Shown: in pieces, positions 36,814 to 48,002 of the stretch
How positions within the stretch are numbered: position 1 is the first letter of the stretch
Layout: the number at the start of each line of letters is the position of its first letter
Origin: Fodinicola acaciae
GTDB taxonomy: Bacteria > Actinomycetota > Actinomycetes > Mycobacteriales > HKI-0501
NCBI RefSeq assembly: GCF_010993745.1
Contig: NZ_WOTN01000003.1
Location: forward strand, 1,054,001-1,118,000
Direction of reading: 5' to 3'
Length of the DNA stretch: 64,000 nucleotides
Translations under genes and position numbers: made by a program
Notes under the pieces: generated by a model
Seen by the model: the letters and a program-made list of their open reading frames with translations, nothing else
Database searches by the model: none
What the model was told of the DNA's origin: nothing

Positions 36814-37337
36814 GCGCGCAGCGAGGCGGCTAGGGCGTTGAGCTCGGAGTCCGGCATCTGGCCGATCACCAGCACGGTGTATTTCGGCTGCTGGTAGACC
36901 AGCGCGCGCTCCTTGTCGCGGCCGGTGTAGACCTGCCAGTCGCGGCCGCCGACCGTACGCGCACCGACCGGCGGGCGTACGCCGCCGAGTTCGTCCGGCA
37001 GCAGCGTCGTCACGGCCACGTCGCTCTGCACCAGGCGCGCCGGACCGCCGGTCGGACTGATGAAGCCGACCCGCAGCGTCGCCGTGCCGCCGCTGCCCAG
37101 CGTCACATCGGCGCGGGTCACCGACCAGTTGGACAGGCCGCGCGCCTCCAGCACCGGATAGCGGTTGGCGGCGCGTGCCTGGTCGTACGCGGACGACGGG
37201 TCGACGGTCGCCGGACCGCCGGAGAGCCACTGCCAGATCAGCACGAGCGCGACGATCGGCACCAGCAGGAGCCCGAGGCTGAGCGCCATGTTGCGCAACA
37301 TGGGGTTGGCCCGGGACGGGACGGATGAGCTGCTCAC
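36810..37337 (-). CDS. DUF4245 membrane protein
   Basis: A 175-residue protein with a short Ser-rich N-terminus, one membrane segment at about 17-38, and an extracytoplasmic domain with YPVLEARGLSNWSVTR, RVGFISPTGG and WQVYTGRDKERAL. DUF4245 proteins are restricted to actinobacteria and consistently sit beside glpX and xseB, as here. Their role is unknown. The gene is divergent from glpX; its start lies 222 bp from that of glpX, with the giant hairpin between. Confidence 0.9.
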   Translation of the reverse strand: MSSSSVPSRANPMLRNMALSLGLLLVPIVALVLIWQWLSGGPATVDPSSAYDQARAANRYPVLEARGLSNWSVTRADVTLGSGGTATLRVGFISPTGGPARLVQSDVAVTTLLPDELGGVRPPVGARTVGGRDWQVYTGRDKERALVYQQPKYTVLVIGQMPDSELNALAASLRA

Positions 37338-37362
37338 TCCCTAACCGTACGACCACCCCATA

Positions 37363-37527
37363 AGAGGTCGCGCAGATACGGGAGTGGGTGCGAGTCGAGA
37401 TCCAGGCGTCGTCTGCCGGTGCCGCGGGGCCGGCCGTCGTAGCAGCGCTACTTTGGCTGGTCCCGTCGGTGCCGGCAGGCGGCGCCCGGGCTCGGCAATC
37501 GCCCGCTCCCGTATCTGCGCGACCTCT
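37363..37527 (+). ncRNA. Giant hairpin element, copy 1 (candidate structured RNA)
   Basis: The whole 165-bp segment folds into one long, slightly interrupted hairpin. The outer stem is a perfect 22-bp inverted repeat (37363-37384 with 37506-37527). Inner paired blocks follow, and the tip carries TAGCAGCGCTA at 37440-37450. Core blocks are shared with 48003-48163: GTCGAGATCC on the left arm, and GTGCCGGCAGG and GGCTCGGC on the right arm. Several pairs are G-U on the plus strand, favouring a plus-strand RNA. It ends 32 bp before the glpX start codon and so would lie in its 5' leader. Confidence 0.75.
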
Positions 37528-37559
37528 AAGCTGCTAGCCAGACACTGGGGAGGCAGAAA

Positions 37560-38636
37560 GTGAATGAGCACGGCCGCGTCGGCGGCAACGGTCCGGACCC
37601 GGCCGACCTGGGGACCCACCAGGGCGACCCGACCGTACGCAACCCGGAGGCACCGGACCGCAACCTGGCGCTCGAGCTGGTCAGGGTGACCGAGGCGGCC
37701 GCGATGGCGGCCGGCCGGTGGGTCGGCCGCGGCGACAAGAACGGCGGCGACGGCGCGGCCGTCGACGCGATGCGGCAGCTGATCAACGGCGTCTCGATGC
37801 GTGGTGTCGTGGTCATCGGCGAAGGCGAGAAGGACCACGCACCGATGCTCTACAACGGCGAGCAGGTCGGCGACGGCACGGGTCCGGAGTGCGACGTGGC
37901 GGTCGACCCGATCGACGGCACGACGTTGATGGCCAAGGGCATGCCAAACGCGATCGCCGTGCTGGCGCTGTCCGAACGCGGTGCGATGTTCGACCCGTCC
38001 GCGGTGTTCTACATGGAAAAGCTCGCGGTCGGCCCGGACTGCGCCGGTGTCGTCGACATCACCGCGCCGGTCGCCGAGAACATCAAGCGCATCGCGAAGG
38101 CCAAGGACACCGGCGTCGGCGACGTGACGGTCTGCATCCTGGACCGGCCGCGGCACGAAAACCTGGTGAAACAGGTGCGCGAGACCGGCGCTCGCATCCA
38201 GTTCATCTCCGACGGCGACGTGGCCGGCGCGATCTCCGCGGCACGCGACACCACCTCGGTCGACGTACTGATGGGCATCGGCGGCACGCCGGAAGGCATC
38301 ATCGCCGCCTGCGCGCTCAAATGCATGGGTGGCGAGATCCAGGCCCGGCTGTGGCCGCGCGACGACGCCGAGCGGCGAAAGGCGCTGGACGCCGGCCACG
38401 ACCTCGACCGCGTGCTGCGCACCGACGACCTGGTACGCGGCGACAACGTCTTCTTCTGCGCGACCGGCGTCACCGACGGCGACCTGCTCGGCGGCGTACG
38501 GTATCGGCGCGGCGGCGCGGCGACGCACTCGTTGGTGATGCGGTCCAAGAGCGGCACGATCCGGGTGATCGACAGCTGGCACTCGCTGACCAAGCTGAAG
38601 GCGTACTCGCTCGTCGATTTCGACCAGGTTCCATGA
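37560..38636 (+). CDS. glpX: Fructose-1,6-bisphosphatase, class II
   Basis: A 358-residue protein from GTG 37560, with GGGGAGG upstream. The class II motifs are [40 protein letters not shown] and the later GIGGTPEG. It hydrolyses fructose 1,6-bisphosphate in gluconeogenesis and is the main FBPase of actinobacteria. The last ATGA overlaps the following PfkB gene, so both are cotranslated. The leader contains the giant hairpin element. Confidence 0.97.
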   Translation: MNEHGRVGGNGPDPADLGTHQGDPTVRNPEAPDRNLALELVRVTEAAAMAAGRWVGRGDKNGGDGAAVDAMRQLINGVSMRGVVVIGEGEKDHAPMLYNGEQVGDGTGPECDVAVDPIDGTTLMAKGMPNAIAVLALSERGAMFDPSAVFYMEKLAVGPDCAGVVDITAPVAENIKRIAKAKDTGVGDVTVCILDRPRHENLVKQVRETGARIQFISDGDVAGAISAARDTTSVDVLMGIGGTPEGIIAACALKCMGGEIQARLWPRDDAERRKALDAGHDLDRVLRTDDLVRGDNVFFCATGVTDGDLLGGVRYRRGGAATHSLVMRSKSGTIRVIDSWHSLTKLKAYSLVDFDQVP

Positions 38637-39607
38637 GTTCTCCGGTTATCGCTGTCATAGGCGAGAACATCGTCGATCTCGTACCCGCCGGCGACGGCCT
38701 GCTGCAGCCGATTCTCGGCGGCAGTGGGGCGAACACCGCCGTCGCGGCCGCGCGGCTCGGCACGCCGACGGCGTTGCTGGCGCGGATCGGCTCGGACGCT
38801 TTTGGCCGGCAGATCCGGGAAAGACTGGCCAGCGACGGCGTCGACGGCCGTTTTCTGGTGCAGGCGGCGCAACCTTCGTCGCTGGCGGTCGTGTCCTTCG
38901 ACGACCAGCGCCGCGCCTCGTACGATTTCTGGGTCACCGGCACGGCCGACTGGCAGTGGCAGCCGGGCGAGTTGCCGGAGAAACTTCCGGATTCCGTACG
39001 CGCGCTGCTGATCGGCTCGATCGCGGCGCTCCAGCCGCCGGGCGCGGCTGCCATCGCCGCGTTCGCTCAACGTGTCGCCGGGCCGGTCACGCTGGCCTTC
39101 GACCCCAACCTTCGGCCCTCGATCGTCGGCACCGGTCCGGAGGTGACCGCCACGGTCGAGCGGCTGGTCGGGATGTCGCAGCTGGTGAAGGTCAGCGACG
39201 AGGACCTCGACCACCTTTATCCAAGTCGTGATCCGTCGGCCGCGGTGGCGCAGTGGGCCGCTTCCGGACCAGCGCTGGTCGTGTTGACCCGCGGCGGCGA
39301 CGGCGCCGAGGCGGTCGCCGGCGACGAGCACATCTCGGTGGCGGCGCCGAAGATCGAGCTGGTCGACACCGTCGGCGCCGGCGACAGTTTCGCCGGTACG
39401 CTGCTGCACGGCCTGGCCGGCGCCGGCGCGCTTGGTCCCGGTTTGTCGCGCGCGCTGGCCGAAAGCGGACTCGCCGACGCGGTCGGTCCGGCCGTACGCG
39501 CCGCGGTGGTCGCGGCGGCCCTGACATGCACGCGTGAGGGTGCCGACCCACCGACCGCCGCTGAGCTGGCCACGGCGCTCACACGTTATCCACAGAATCG
39601 GTCCTAG
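38633..39607 (+). CDS. PfkB-family carbohydrate kinase (fructokinase-like)
   Basis: A 324-residue protein starting at the ATGA overlap with glpX. The N-terminal [15 protein letters not shown] and the C-terminal [16 protein letters not shown] are the PfkB signatures; the Asp of GAGD is the catalytic base. [14 protein letters not shown] and [10 protein letters not shown] are typical of fructokinases. It likely phosphorylates a sugar such as fructose. Coupling to glpX fits joint control of sugar-phosphate metabolism. Confidence 0.92.
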   Translation: MSSPVIAVIGENIVDLVPAGDGLLQPILGGSGANTAVAAARLGTPTALLARIGSDAFGRQIRERLASDGVDGRFLVQAAQPSSLAVVSFDDQRRASYDFWVTGTADWQWQPGELPEKLPDSVRALLIGSIAALQPPGAAAIAAFAQRVAGPVTLAFDPNLRPSIVGTGPEVTATVERLVGMSQLVKVSDEDLDHLYPSRDPSAAVAQWAASGPALVVLTRGGDGAEAVAGDEHISVAAPKIELVDTVGAGDSFAGTLLHGLAGAGALGPGLSRALAESGLADAVGPAVRAAVVAAALTCTREGADPPTAAELATALTRYPQNRS

Positions 39608-39798
39608 CAGGACAGTTACCGGCTGTGCGTTGGAGAAAAATCACACCCGGCAAAGCGGACTGCCGGCTCTGGTAGAGGTGCCGCCGGGTGGCCGGACGAG
39701 TAGCGTTCTACCTGCGTGCGTTACCGGCGCGTAGGTCTTATGAAGGGGAGTTCCCTCCACGATCTGGACCCTCCCCGCCCTGGACGAAAGGCCCCTTG

Positions 39799-41090
<1,292 letters not shown>

Positions 41091-41091
<1 letters not shown>

Positions 41092-41861
41092 TGTCCGGTG
41101 ACCTGCTGGTCGAGCGCGACGGCGCGGCGCTGACCGTCACGTTCAACCGGCCGCGGCAACGCAACGCGATGACCGCGAAGATGTACGACGGCCTGGTCGC
41201 GGCCTGCGACCGGGCCGACGCCGAGGACGGCGTCAAGGTCCTGGTGTTGCGCGGTGCCGGCGGCGAGGCTTTCATCGCCGGCACCGACATCTCCGAGTTC
41301 GCCGGGTTTTCCGGCACCGACGGCATCGCGTACGAGGCCCGCGTTTCCGACGTGCTCGACCGGGTCGAAAGCGTCCGCGTGCCGACTTTGGCCGTACTGA
41401 CCGGATATTGCGTCGGCGCCGGTGTGCCACTGGCCTCCGCGTGCGACGTGCGGATCGCCACCGACGACACACAAATCGGCATCCCGGTGGCGCGTACGCT
41501 CGGAAACTGCCTGTCGGTCAAGACCTACGCACTGCTGGAGTCGCGCCTCGGCGCCGCCCGCCTGCTCGACATGGTCGTACGCGCACGGCTGATCCCGGCC
41601 GGCGAGGCGTTGGCCGCCGGTTTTCTTTCTTCGGTGTGCGTGGCGGCGGAGCTGCCCGAGCTGGTCGGCGATTTCGTACGCACGCTGAGCTCACACGCGC
41701 CACTGACGATGTGGGCAACGCGCGAATCCTTGCGGCGCCTGCGAAACTCCTCCCTGCCGGCCGACGACGACATCCTCGCCGAGGTCTATGGCAGCGCCGA
41801 CTTCGCCACCGGCGTGGCCAGCTTCCTCGCCAAACAACGTCCCACCTGGACCGGCCGGTAG
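41091..41861 (+). CDS. Enoyl-CoA hydratase/isomerase family protein
   Basis: A 256-residue crotonase-fold protein starting at the TAATG overlap with gltA. Oxyanion-hole segments are FIAGTDISEFAG and GYCVGAGVPLASACD. The Glu residues of classical hydratases at the second segment are not present in the usual place (GVPLASAC), so it could have isomerase, hydrolase or decarboxylase-type activity. Its coupling to citrate synthase is unusual and suggests CoA-ester metabolism linked to acetyl-CoA supply. Confidence 0.88.
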
Positions 41862-41915
41862 CCGCGAAAGTATCCGCTACGGCGCGAAACTGTCCTACCC
41901 CTGTGCCAATCTGGG

Positions 41916-41938
41916 CCCCCACCCAAATCGGGTGGGGG
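41916..41938. terminator. Terminator hairpin after the gltA operon
   Basis: A 9-bp perfect G/C-rich stem (41916-41924 with 41930-41938) with a 5-base loop AAATC, 55 bp beyond the stop. Confidence 0.75.
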
Positions 41939-41951
41939 GTGGGTTCGCGTG

Positions 41952-41969
41952 GCTACTTACCCAAGTAGC
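41952..41969. terminator. Second hairpin of the gltA-operon terminator
   Basis: A 7-bp stem GCTACTT / AAGTAGC with loop ACCC, 13 bp beyond the first hairpin. It is probably a back-up terminator, since the convergent GntR gene ends at 42088. Confidence 0.6.
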
Positions 41970-42087
41970 GAAAATGATCTTGATGGCGGCGCCGGCCCCG
42001 CCGACAGCGGGCCGGTCTCCCTGATCTCTCGCCGCAGTCCGGCCCGCCACGAGCCGTGCACGTAGGGAGTCCCTGCGACCGGCCCAC

Positions 42088-42801
42088 TTACGACGCCGGC
42101 GCCGGATTGTGTTGCGCGACAAGGCGTACGGCCGCCGCCGAGTCCCGCGCCGCGATCGCCTCGACGAGGTCGGCGTGCAGCACCAGGCGGCCGGCCAGAT
42201 ACTCCGGATCACCGGTGGCCGGCAGCGCGCCGAGCGTGTGCGACTCGATGAGGTCCAGCAGGCTGGTGTAGAGCGACCGCAGGATCGGATGCGGACTCAC
42301 CGCGGCGATCCGCGCGTGCAGCGACCAGTTGGCGTGCAGGAACGCGGTCGCGTCCAGCGCCTGGGCGGCCGCCGCCATGTCGGCGACTTTCGCTTTCATG
42401 GCAGCGATATCGGCCGGGCTCGCATGCCACATCGCGTCCTCGACCAGCAGCGGCTCGAGAGCGTCGCGGATGCGTACGGCCTCGGCGACCGACGCCTGGC
42501 CGGTGTCCAGCGCGAGTACGGAGTTGCCGAGCCGGACCATCGGCGACTGCTCGGCGGCGAAAAGGCCACCGCCGGGGCCCGGCCGTACGGTCACCAACCC
42601 GCGCGCCTGCAACAGCCGCAGCGCCTCGTTGAGCGTGCCGACCGACACTCCACAGTGCACACGCAGGTCCTCCTTGGTGCCGAGCCGCGCACCTGGTGGG
42701 CGCTCGGCGGCGAGCGCGGCGATCCGGTCGGCGGCCATCTCCGCGCGGGTCGGTGGATTGCGCAACGCGGCCACCTCGACCCGCGGCGAAGCAGCGTCCA
42801 C
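42088..42801 (-). CDS. GntR-family regulator (FadR/FCD subfamily)
   Basis: About 237 residues from GTG 42801 with GGGGAGA upstream; a frame start at 42840 is less likely. The winged HTH is in GARLGTKEDLRVHCGVSVGTLNEALRLL and an FCD sensor follows, with DALEPLLVEDAM, HANWSLHARIA and HADLVEAIAARD. The Asp/His pattern suits a metal-assisted carboxylate ligand. It is divergent from the VOC dioxygenase gene (104 bp between starts) and is very likely its regulator. Confidence 0.92.
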   Translation of the reverse strand: MDAASPRVEVAALRNPPTRAEMAADRIAALAAERPPGARLGTKEDLRVHCGVSVGTLNEALRLLQARGLVTVRPGPGGGLFAAEQSPMVRLGNSVLALDTGQASVAEAVRIRDALEPLLVEDAMWHASPADIAAMKAKVADMAAAAQALDATAFLHANWSLHARIAAVSPHPILRSLYTSLLDLIESHTLGALPATGDPEYLAGRLVLHADLVEAIAARDSAAAVRLVAQHNPAPAS

Positions 42802-42905
42802 CGGATCTCCCCTCGTCGGCGTGGCGGACCACCTTGACACGTACGCCGGACCAGCGGCAAGGTTTACGTCCTATTCATCATGGTGATTACTCCGCAGGAG
42901 CGGAC

Positions 42906-43829
42906 ATGTCGTTGCACCGGCTCACCTCCGTGACCGTCGGAGTGCCAAATGTCGCCGAGACCGCCGCCTACTACGCCGACTTCGGCCTGACGCCGGTCGC
43001 CGACGGCTGGCTGTCCACCATCGACGGCGGCCAGCAGCTCCGGGTCGTACGTGCACCGACCCGGCGGCTGGTCGCGATGACCGTCGGCGCCGACGACATC
43101 GACGACCTGGACCGGATCGGCCGTCAACTGTCCACATTGGACATCGCCGCCGAACGCACCGGCGAGCGGCTGGAGGCGGTCGAGCCGGTCGCCGGTTTCC
43201 GCGTGACCGTTGAGGTTTCCGCACGGCTGGAGCAGCCGGCGCTGGAGCCGACCGCCTACAACGGGCCCGGCCGCGTCGAGCGGACCGGCGAGCGTGCGCC
43301 GGGTGTGCTGCGAGAGTCGGCCGTACGACCATACAAGCTCGGTCACGTCGTTGTCGGCACCGTCGACCCTGAGGCCACACAGCGGTTTTTCACCGCGGGG
43401 CTGGGATTTCGGACCAGCGACTACATCAAGGACGCCGGTGCGTTCATGCGCTGCTCGACCGACCATCACAACGTGCTCGCGCTGCGCGCGCCGGTCAACT
43501 TCCTGCACCACACGTCGTGGCAGGTCGCCGACATCGACGACGTCGGCCGAGGTGCCGCCGCGATGCTCGCGGACCATCCGGAGCGGCACGTGTGGGGCCT
43601 GGGCCGGCACCACGCCGGCTCCAACTTCTTCTGGTATCTCAAGGATCCGGCCGGCAACTTCTCCGAGTATTACTCCGACATGGACTGCATCGTCGACGAC
43701 CAGCTCTGGACGCCGGAGGTGCTGGACGGCGCGCGCGGCCTGTTCAACTGGGGTCCGCCTCCGCCGCCGTCCTTCCTGCGTCCGGACGACCTGGCCGCGC
43801 TCATGACCGGCGCACACGCAACCTCGTAA
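42906..43829 (+). CDS. VOC-family ring-cleavage dioxygenase-like protein
   Basis: A 307-residue two-domain vicinal-oxygen-chelate protein from ATG 42906. The second half holds the metal ligands typical of extradiol dioxygenases: His in LGHVVVGT, His in FLHHTSWQVAD and Glu in FSEYYSDMD. It would cleave a catechol-type aromatic. Regulation by the divergent GntR protein fits an inducible catabolic step, but the substrate cannot be read from the sequence. Confidence 0.87.
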   Translation: MSLHRLTSVTVGVPNVAETAAYYADFGLTPVADGWLSTIDGGQQLRVVRAPTRRLVAMTVGADDIDDLDRIGRQLSTLDIAAERTGERLEAVEPVAGFRVTVEVSARLEQPALEPTAYNGPGRVERTGERAPGVLRESAVRPYKLGHVVVGTVDPEATQRFFTAGLGFRTSDYIKDAGAFMRCSTDHHNVLALRAPVNFLHHTSWQVADIDDVGRGAAAMLADHPERHVWGLGRHHAGSNFFWYLKDPAGNFSEYYSDMDCIVDDQLWTPEVLDGARGLFNWGPPPPPSFLRPDDLAALMTGAHATS

Positions 43830-43859
43830 CTGTCGGAGGCGGCCGCTACGTTGGCGACC

Positions 43860-44210
43860 ATGACACTGAACATCGCGATGGTGACCATCGACTGCGACAA
43901 CCCGCGCAAGCTCGCCGAGTTCTGGGGTCCGGCGCTGGATCTGGCCATCCTCGGCGACTACGGCGAGTTCGTGTTCCTCGGCCGCGAAGGCGGGATCAAC
44001 GTCGGCCTGCAGAAGGTGCCGGAGCCGCGCGCCGGCAAGAACCGGATCCATCTCGACCTGCGCGGCGACGGCGAGACGCGCGCGGCGGCGACCGAGCGGC
44101 TGGTCAAGCTCGGCGCCACGGTGAAGGCCGAGCACCGCCAGCCGGGCATCGTGTGGACCGTGCTGACCGACCCGGAAGGCAACGAGTTCTGCGTCGGCGA
44201 GCACGCCTGA
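43860..44210 (+). CDS. Small VOC/glyoxalase-like protein
   Basis: A 116-residue single VOC domain from ATG 43860 (a TTG at 43851 is possible). VTIDCDNPRKLAEFW and FCVGEH mark the domain ends, as in the glyoxalase-like domain of small actinobacterial proteins. It follows the dioxygenase gene by 30 bp. Function is unknown; such proteins range from isomerases to resistance factors. Confidence 0.8.
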   Translation: MTLNIAMVTIDCDNPRKLAEFWGPALDLAILGDYGEFVFLGREGGINVGLQKVPEPRAGKNRIHLDLRGDGETRAAATERLVKLGATVKAEHRQPGIVWTVLTDPEGNEFCVGEHA

Positions 44211-44219
44211 CGGTCAGGC
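44205..44219. terminator. Short bidirectional hairpin
   Basis: GCCTGA-CGG-TCAGGC, overlapping the stop codon of the VOC gene and 21 bp beyond the end of the convergent EcsC gene. It is short and lacks a T-run. Confidence 0.45.
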
Positions 44220-44239
44220 CCGTAGGCACCGCCACACCG

Positions 44240-44950
44240 TCAGTCGACGACCTCGCCGTCGATGACGTTGGGGCCGTACGGCGTGCTCGCGAACAACCGG
44301 CGCGCGCGGTCGGCGACCCGCTTGGTGGACACCAGGTCGAAGACACCGCCGACCACCGCGCCGACCACCGGGATGATCCTGCTGGCACCGGTCGAGGCGA
44401 CCCGCGAGGCGATGAAGCCTGCGGACTTCCCGGCGGCGACCCGCGTGGCGACTCGCTGCGCGGCCTTCGCCTGCACGCGCGGCAGCAACACGCCGGCGGC
44501 CTTCTTTCCCGCCGTGACGCCGGTGCTCTTGGCCGCCTCGGACGACGCCGTGCCGGCGACACACGACTCGATCGCGCCGCGTACGCCCAGGTCGGCGAGG
44601 TCGTGGCCGTGCGCGTACGCGATCGCCGCGGTCAGCCGGGCCTGCACCAGCAGCGTCGCGGCCAGGCCGACCGGCGCGCCGATCGCCGCGGTCACGAGGC
44701 CACCGACGCTGGTCACCGCGCCCTGCAACGCCGCGTGGCCGCACTGCGTCTTCACCAGCCGCGCGCTGATCTCCTCGGCCGACATGCCTTTGCGCCGCAG
44801 CGGATCGACCAGGTCGCGCGCACCGCGAAACGGACCGATGCCGTCGATGCCGGCATCGATCGCGCGCTGCAGCCACGACACCAGCACGTTGTCCGACTTG
44901 GCCGCCAAGACCCCCACCACGCCTCCCGTACGCCGCAGAATGTGGTACAC
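44240..44950 (-). CDS. EcsC-family protein
   Basis: A 236-residue protein with Ala/Gly-rich helices: GFIASRVAS, RIIPVVGAVVGGVFDL, and the early IDAGIDGIGPFRGARDLVDPL. These are consistent with EcsC-like proteins, which are membrane-associated and named after a Bacillus ABC-transporter operon. No transporter gene is adjacent. Membrane segments lie at about 85-110 and 190-205. Function is unknown. Confidence 0.72.
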   Translation of the reverse strand: MYHILRRTGGVVGVLAAKSDNVLVSWLQRAIDAGIDGIGPFRGARDLVDPLRRKGMSAEEISARLVKTQCGHAALQGAVTSVGGLVTAAIGAPVGLAATLLVQARLTAAIAYAHGHDLADLGVRGAIESCVAGTASSEAAKSTGVTAGKKAAGVLLPRVQAKAAQRVATRVAAGKSAGFIASRVASTGASRIIPVVGAVVGGVFDLVSTKRVADRARRLFASTPYGPNVIDGEVVD

Positions 44951-45156
44951 CCAGTCTGCCGTGCATCTTCACAACATGCTTGGCAGGTGCCCCGCATCGG
45001 GAATCCGACCATTCGTTCCAGCGCCCAGACAACGCCTGAACACCCCGGACGGATGTCCGAACACAACCCGGTACGAGGACACCCCTCCGGCGCGCTCAGC
45101 CGCCGTCTGGATCACCGGACTGAACGGCCGGATTCCCGATGCGGGACACTGGGCTC

Positions 45157-46572
45157 ATGGCCGACACCACTTCCGAACAGCAGTACCGGATCGAGCACGA
45201 CACCATGGGTGAGGTCAGAGTGCCGATCGACGCGCGCTGGCGGGCCCAGACGCAGCGCGCGGTGGAAAACTTCCCGATCTCCGGCCGTACGCTGGAGCAG
45301 GCGCACGTGGCCGCGCTGGCCCGGATCAAGGCCGCCGCCGCGAAGGTCAACGCCAAGCTCAAGGTCGTCGACAAGGACATGGCCGCGGCGATCCAGGAGG
45401 CCGCCGCCGAGGTCGTCGCCGGCCGGTGGGACGACCAGTTCCCCATCGACGTGTTCCAGACCGGCTCGGGCACCTCCAGCAACATGAACATGAACGAGGT
45501 GCTGGCCACGCTGGCGACCGAGAAGCTCGGCCGGCCGGTGCACCCTAACGACCACGTCAACGCGAGCCAGTCGTCCAACGACACCTTCCCGTCGTCGATC
45601 CACGTGGCGGCCACCGAGGCGGTCGTACGCGACCTGGTCCCCGCGCTCGAGCACCTGGCGAAGTCGTTGCGGCGCAAGGAAAAGAAGTTCGCGGCGATCG
45701 TCAAGCCGGGTCGTACGCACCTGATGGACGCGACACCGGTGACGCTTGGCCAGGAGTTCGGCGGCTATGCCACCCAGGTCGAGCGCGGCATCCAGCGGCT
45801 GGAGGCCTCGCTGCCGCGGCTGGCCGAGCTGCCGCTGGGGGGCACCGCGGTCGGCACCGGCATCAACACGCCGCCCGGCTTCTCCGCAGCGGTGATCTCC
45901 GAGCTGGCCAAGGCCACCAAGCTGCCGCTGACCGAGGCCGTCGACCACTTCGAGGCACAGGGCGCACGCGACGGCCTGGTGGAGACCTCCGGCCAGCTGC
46001 GTACGATCGCGGTCGGCCTTTTCAAGATCGCCAACGACATCCGCTGGCTCGGCTCCGGTCCGCGTACCGGCCTCGGCGAGATCGCGCTGCCCGACCTGCA
46101 ACCCGGCTCCTCGATCATGCCCGGCAAGGTCAACCCGGTCATCTGCGAGGCCGTACGCCAGGTGTCCGCGCAGGTCGTCGGCAACGACGCCGCGGTCGCC
46201 TTCGGCGGCGCGACCGGCGACTTCGAGCTCAACGTGATGCTGCCGGTGATCGCCGCCAACCTGCTGGAGTCGATCCGGCTGCTGGCCAACGTGTCGCGGC
46301 TGTTCGCCGACAAGTGCGTCGACGGCATCACCGCCAACGCCGACCGCGCCGGCGCGCTGGCCGGCTCGTCGCCGTCGGTGGTCACGCCGCTCAACCGCTA
46401 CATCGGCTACGAGAACGCTGCCAAGGTCGCCAAGCACGCGATCGCGCAGAACCTGACCATCCGCGAGGCCGTACACGACCTCGGTTTCGTCGCCGACGAG
46501 GCCGGCGACGGCGTGGTGACCGAGAAGCAGCTCGACGCGGCCCTCGACCTGCTGTCGATGACGCACCCATGA
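45157..46572 (+). CDS. fumC: Fumarate hydratase, class II
   Basis: A 471-residue protein from ATG 45157. Class II motifs are [33 protein letters not shown] and the superfamily signature [11 protein letters not shown], the flexible Ser loop. It interconverts fumarate and malate. The following gene begins at the ATGA overlap. Confidence 0.97.
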   Translation: MADTTSEQQYRIEHDTMGEVRVPIDARWRAQTQRAVENFPISGRTLEQAHVAALARIKAAAAKVNAKLKVVDKDMAAAIQEAAAEVVAGRWDDQFPIDVFQTGSGTSSNMNMNEVLATLATEKLGRPVHPNDHVNASQSSNDTFPSSIHVAATEAVVRDLVPALEHLAKSLRRKEKKFAAIVKPGRTHLMDATPVTLGQEFGGYATQVERGIQRLEASLPRLAELPLGGTAVGTGINTPPGFSAAVISELAKATKLPLTEAVDHFEAQGARDGLVETSGQLRTIAVGLFKIANDIRWLGSGPRTGLGEIALPDLQPGSSIMPGKVNPVICEAVRQVSAQVVGNDAAVAFGGATGDFELNVMLPVIAANLLESIRLLANVSRLFADKCVDGITANADRAGALAGSSPSVVTPLNRYIGYENAAKVAKHAIAQNLTIREAVHDLGFVADEAGDGVVTEKQLDAALDLLSMTHP

Positions 46573-47105
46573 TGAACATCGAGCGCGTCGTCCTGCGCTT
46601 CCAGCAGGCCGTCGAGGTCGTCAACGCCGACAGCCCCGGCGGGAACGCCGTACACCTCGCCGACGACGACACGTTGGAGCCGTTGCGCGCCGAGTTCGGC
46701 GACCGGATCCCCGAGGAGATCACCCAGTTCTTCTCGCACATCCGGTCGGTCGAGCTGCCCGGCGCGTGGAAGGGCTACACGATCGGGCCGCCGGAGTGGA
46801 TCGCCGAGGTGCACCGCTCCGGCCGGCCCGCGTACGTGCGGCAGGGCGGCAAGACACACGAGGTGATGATCGTCGCCAGCAACGGCGCCGGCGTGCTTTA
46901 CGCGCTGGAGCTGCCCTACGACGGTCCGGTGTGGGTGTTGCCGCATTCGACGATCGAGGACGGCGTCTACGACGCGGACACCCCGGAGGCGCTGGTATAC
47001 CGGCCGGTCGGCGAGTCGTTCGGCTATTTCGTCGAGCAGATCGCCACGTACGCGCTGGTCCGGGAGGACATCGACCTCTTCGACCCGTACAAGCTCAGGT
47101 GGTAG
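46569..47105 (+). CDS. Hypothetical cytosolic protein coupled to fumC
   Basis: A 178-residue protein whose ATG overlaps the fumC stop. No signal or membrane segment. An N-terminal helix ([13 protein letters not shown]) leads into a mixed fold with [18 protein letters not shown] and [12 protein letters not shown]. The mid-region resembles SUKH/SMI1-KNR4-like proteins in character, but the match is weak. It may be a housekeeping companion of fumC in this lineage. Confidence 0.65.
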   Translation: MMNIERVVLRFQQAVEVVNADSPGGNAVHLADDDTLEPLRAEFGDRIPEEITQFFSHIRSVELPGAWKGYTIGPPEWIAEVHRSGRPAYVRQGGKTHEVMIVASNGAGVLYALELPYDGPVWVLPHSTIEDGVYDADTPEALVYRPVGESFGYFVEQIATYALVREDIDLFDPYKLRW

Positions 47106-47165
47106 TGCCTTCGGAACGCGCGGAGAGGGAAATGCGGTCGCGTACGCGCGGCGTGGCGTGCGATC

Positions 47166-48002
47166 GTGCCGAGCGTGGAAGACTACGTGAGGTTCAACCA
47201 GGCGTCGTGGGACGAGCGCGCGCCGGTGCATGCCACGTCGCGTGACTATCACGTCGAGGCATACAAGACCGATCCGAAGCTGCTGAGCCAGGTGGTGACC
47301 TTCGACCTGCCGCGGCTCGGCTCGGTCGAGGGACTGCGCGGCGTGCACCTGCAGTGTCACATCGGCACCGACACCGTCTCGCTGTCGCGGCTCGGCGCGA
47401 AGATGACCGGCCTGGACTTCTCCGCCGCCTCGCTCGCCGAGGCGCGCGCACTGGTACGCGACAGCGGCGACGACGTGGATTTCGTACAGGGCAACGTGTA
47501 CGACGCCGTCGAGTTGCTCGGCGAGGGACAGTTTGACCTGGTCTTCACCGGCATCGGCGCGCTGTGCTGGATCCCCGACATCCGCCGCTGGGCCGGTGTC
47601 GTGGCCGCGCTGCTCCGGCCGGGCGGCCGGCTGTTCATCCGCGAAGGCCACCCGATGCTGTGGTCTCTGGACGATCCGCGCGAGGACGGCCTGCTGGCCG
47701 TCGAGTTTCCCTATTTCGAGCGGAAAGAGGCGACCGTCTGGACCGAGGGCGGCACGTACGTGGAGACCGATCACGTCTTCGCCAACAACACCACGCACGA
47801 GTGGAACCACGGCCTCGGCGAGATCGTGACCGCACTGCTGGCCAACGGCCTGCGGCTGACCATGCTGGAGGAGCACGAGTCGGCGCCGTGGGACCCGCTG
47901 CCGGGGATGAGCGAGCGGCTGCCGGACGGCGAGTTCCGGCTGGCCGACCGGCCGTGGCGGCTGCCGCAGACCTACACGCTGCAGGCGGTCAAGCCAGGCT
48001 GA
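47166..48002 (+). CDS. Class I SAM-dependent methyltransferase
   Basis: A 278-residue protein from GTG 47166. The AdoMet motif is LQCHIGTDTVSLSRLGAKMTGLDFS, a variant with Cys-His-Ile in place of the usual D/E-x-G-x-G. Post-motif DFVQGNVYD and FDLVFTGIGALCWIPD complete the fold. The N-terminal helix NQASWDERAPVH recurs in family members. Substrate unknown. The giant hairpin copy 2 begins at its stop codon. Confidence 0.9.
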   Translation: MPSVEDYVRFNQASWDERAPVHATSRDYHVEAYKTDPKLLSQVVTFDLPRLGSVEGLRGVHLQCHIGTDTVSLSRLGAKMTGLDFSAASLAEARALVRDSGDDVDFVQGNVYDAVELLGEGQFDLVFTGIGALCWIPDIRRWAGVVAALLRPGGRLFIREGHPMLWSLDDPREDGLLAVEFPYFERKEATVWTEGGTYVETDHVFANNTTHEWNHGLGEIVTALLANGLRLTMLEEHESAPWDPLPGMSERLPDGEFRLADRPWRLPQTYTLQAVKPG

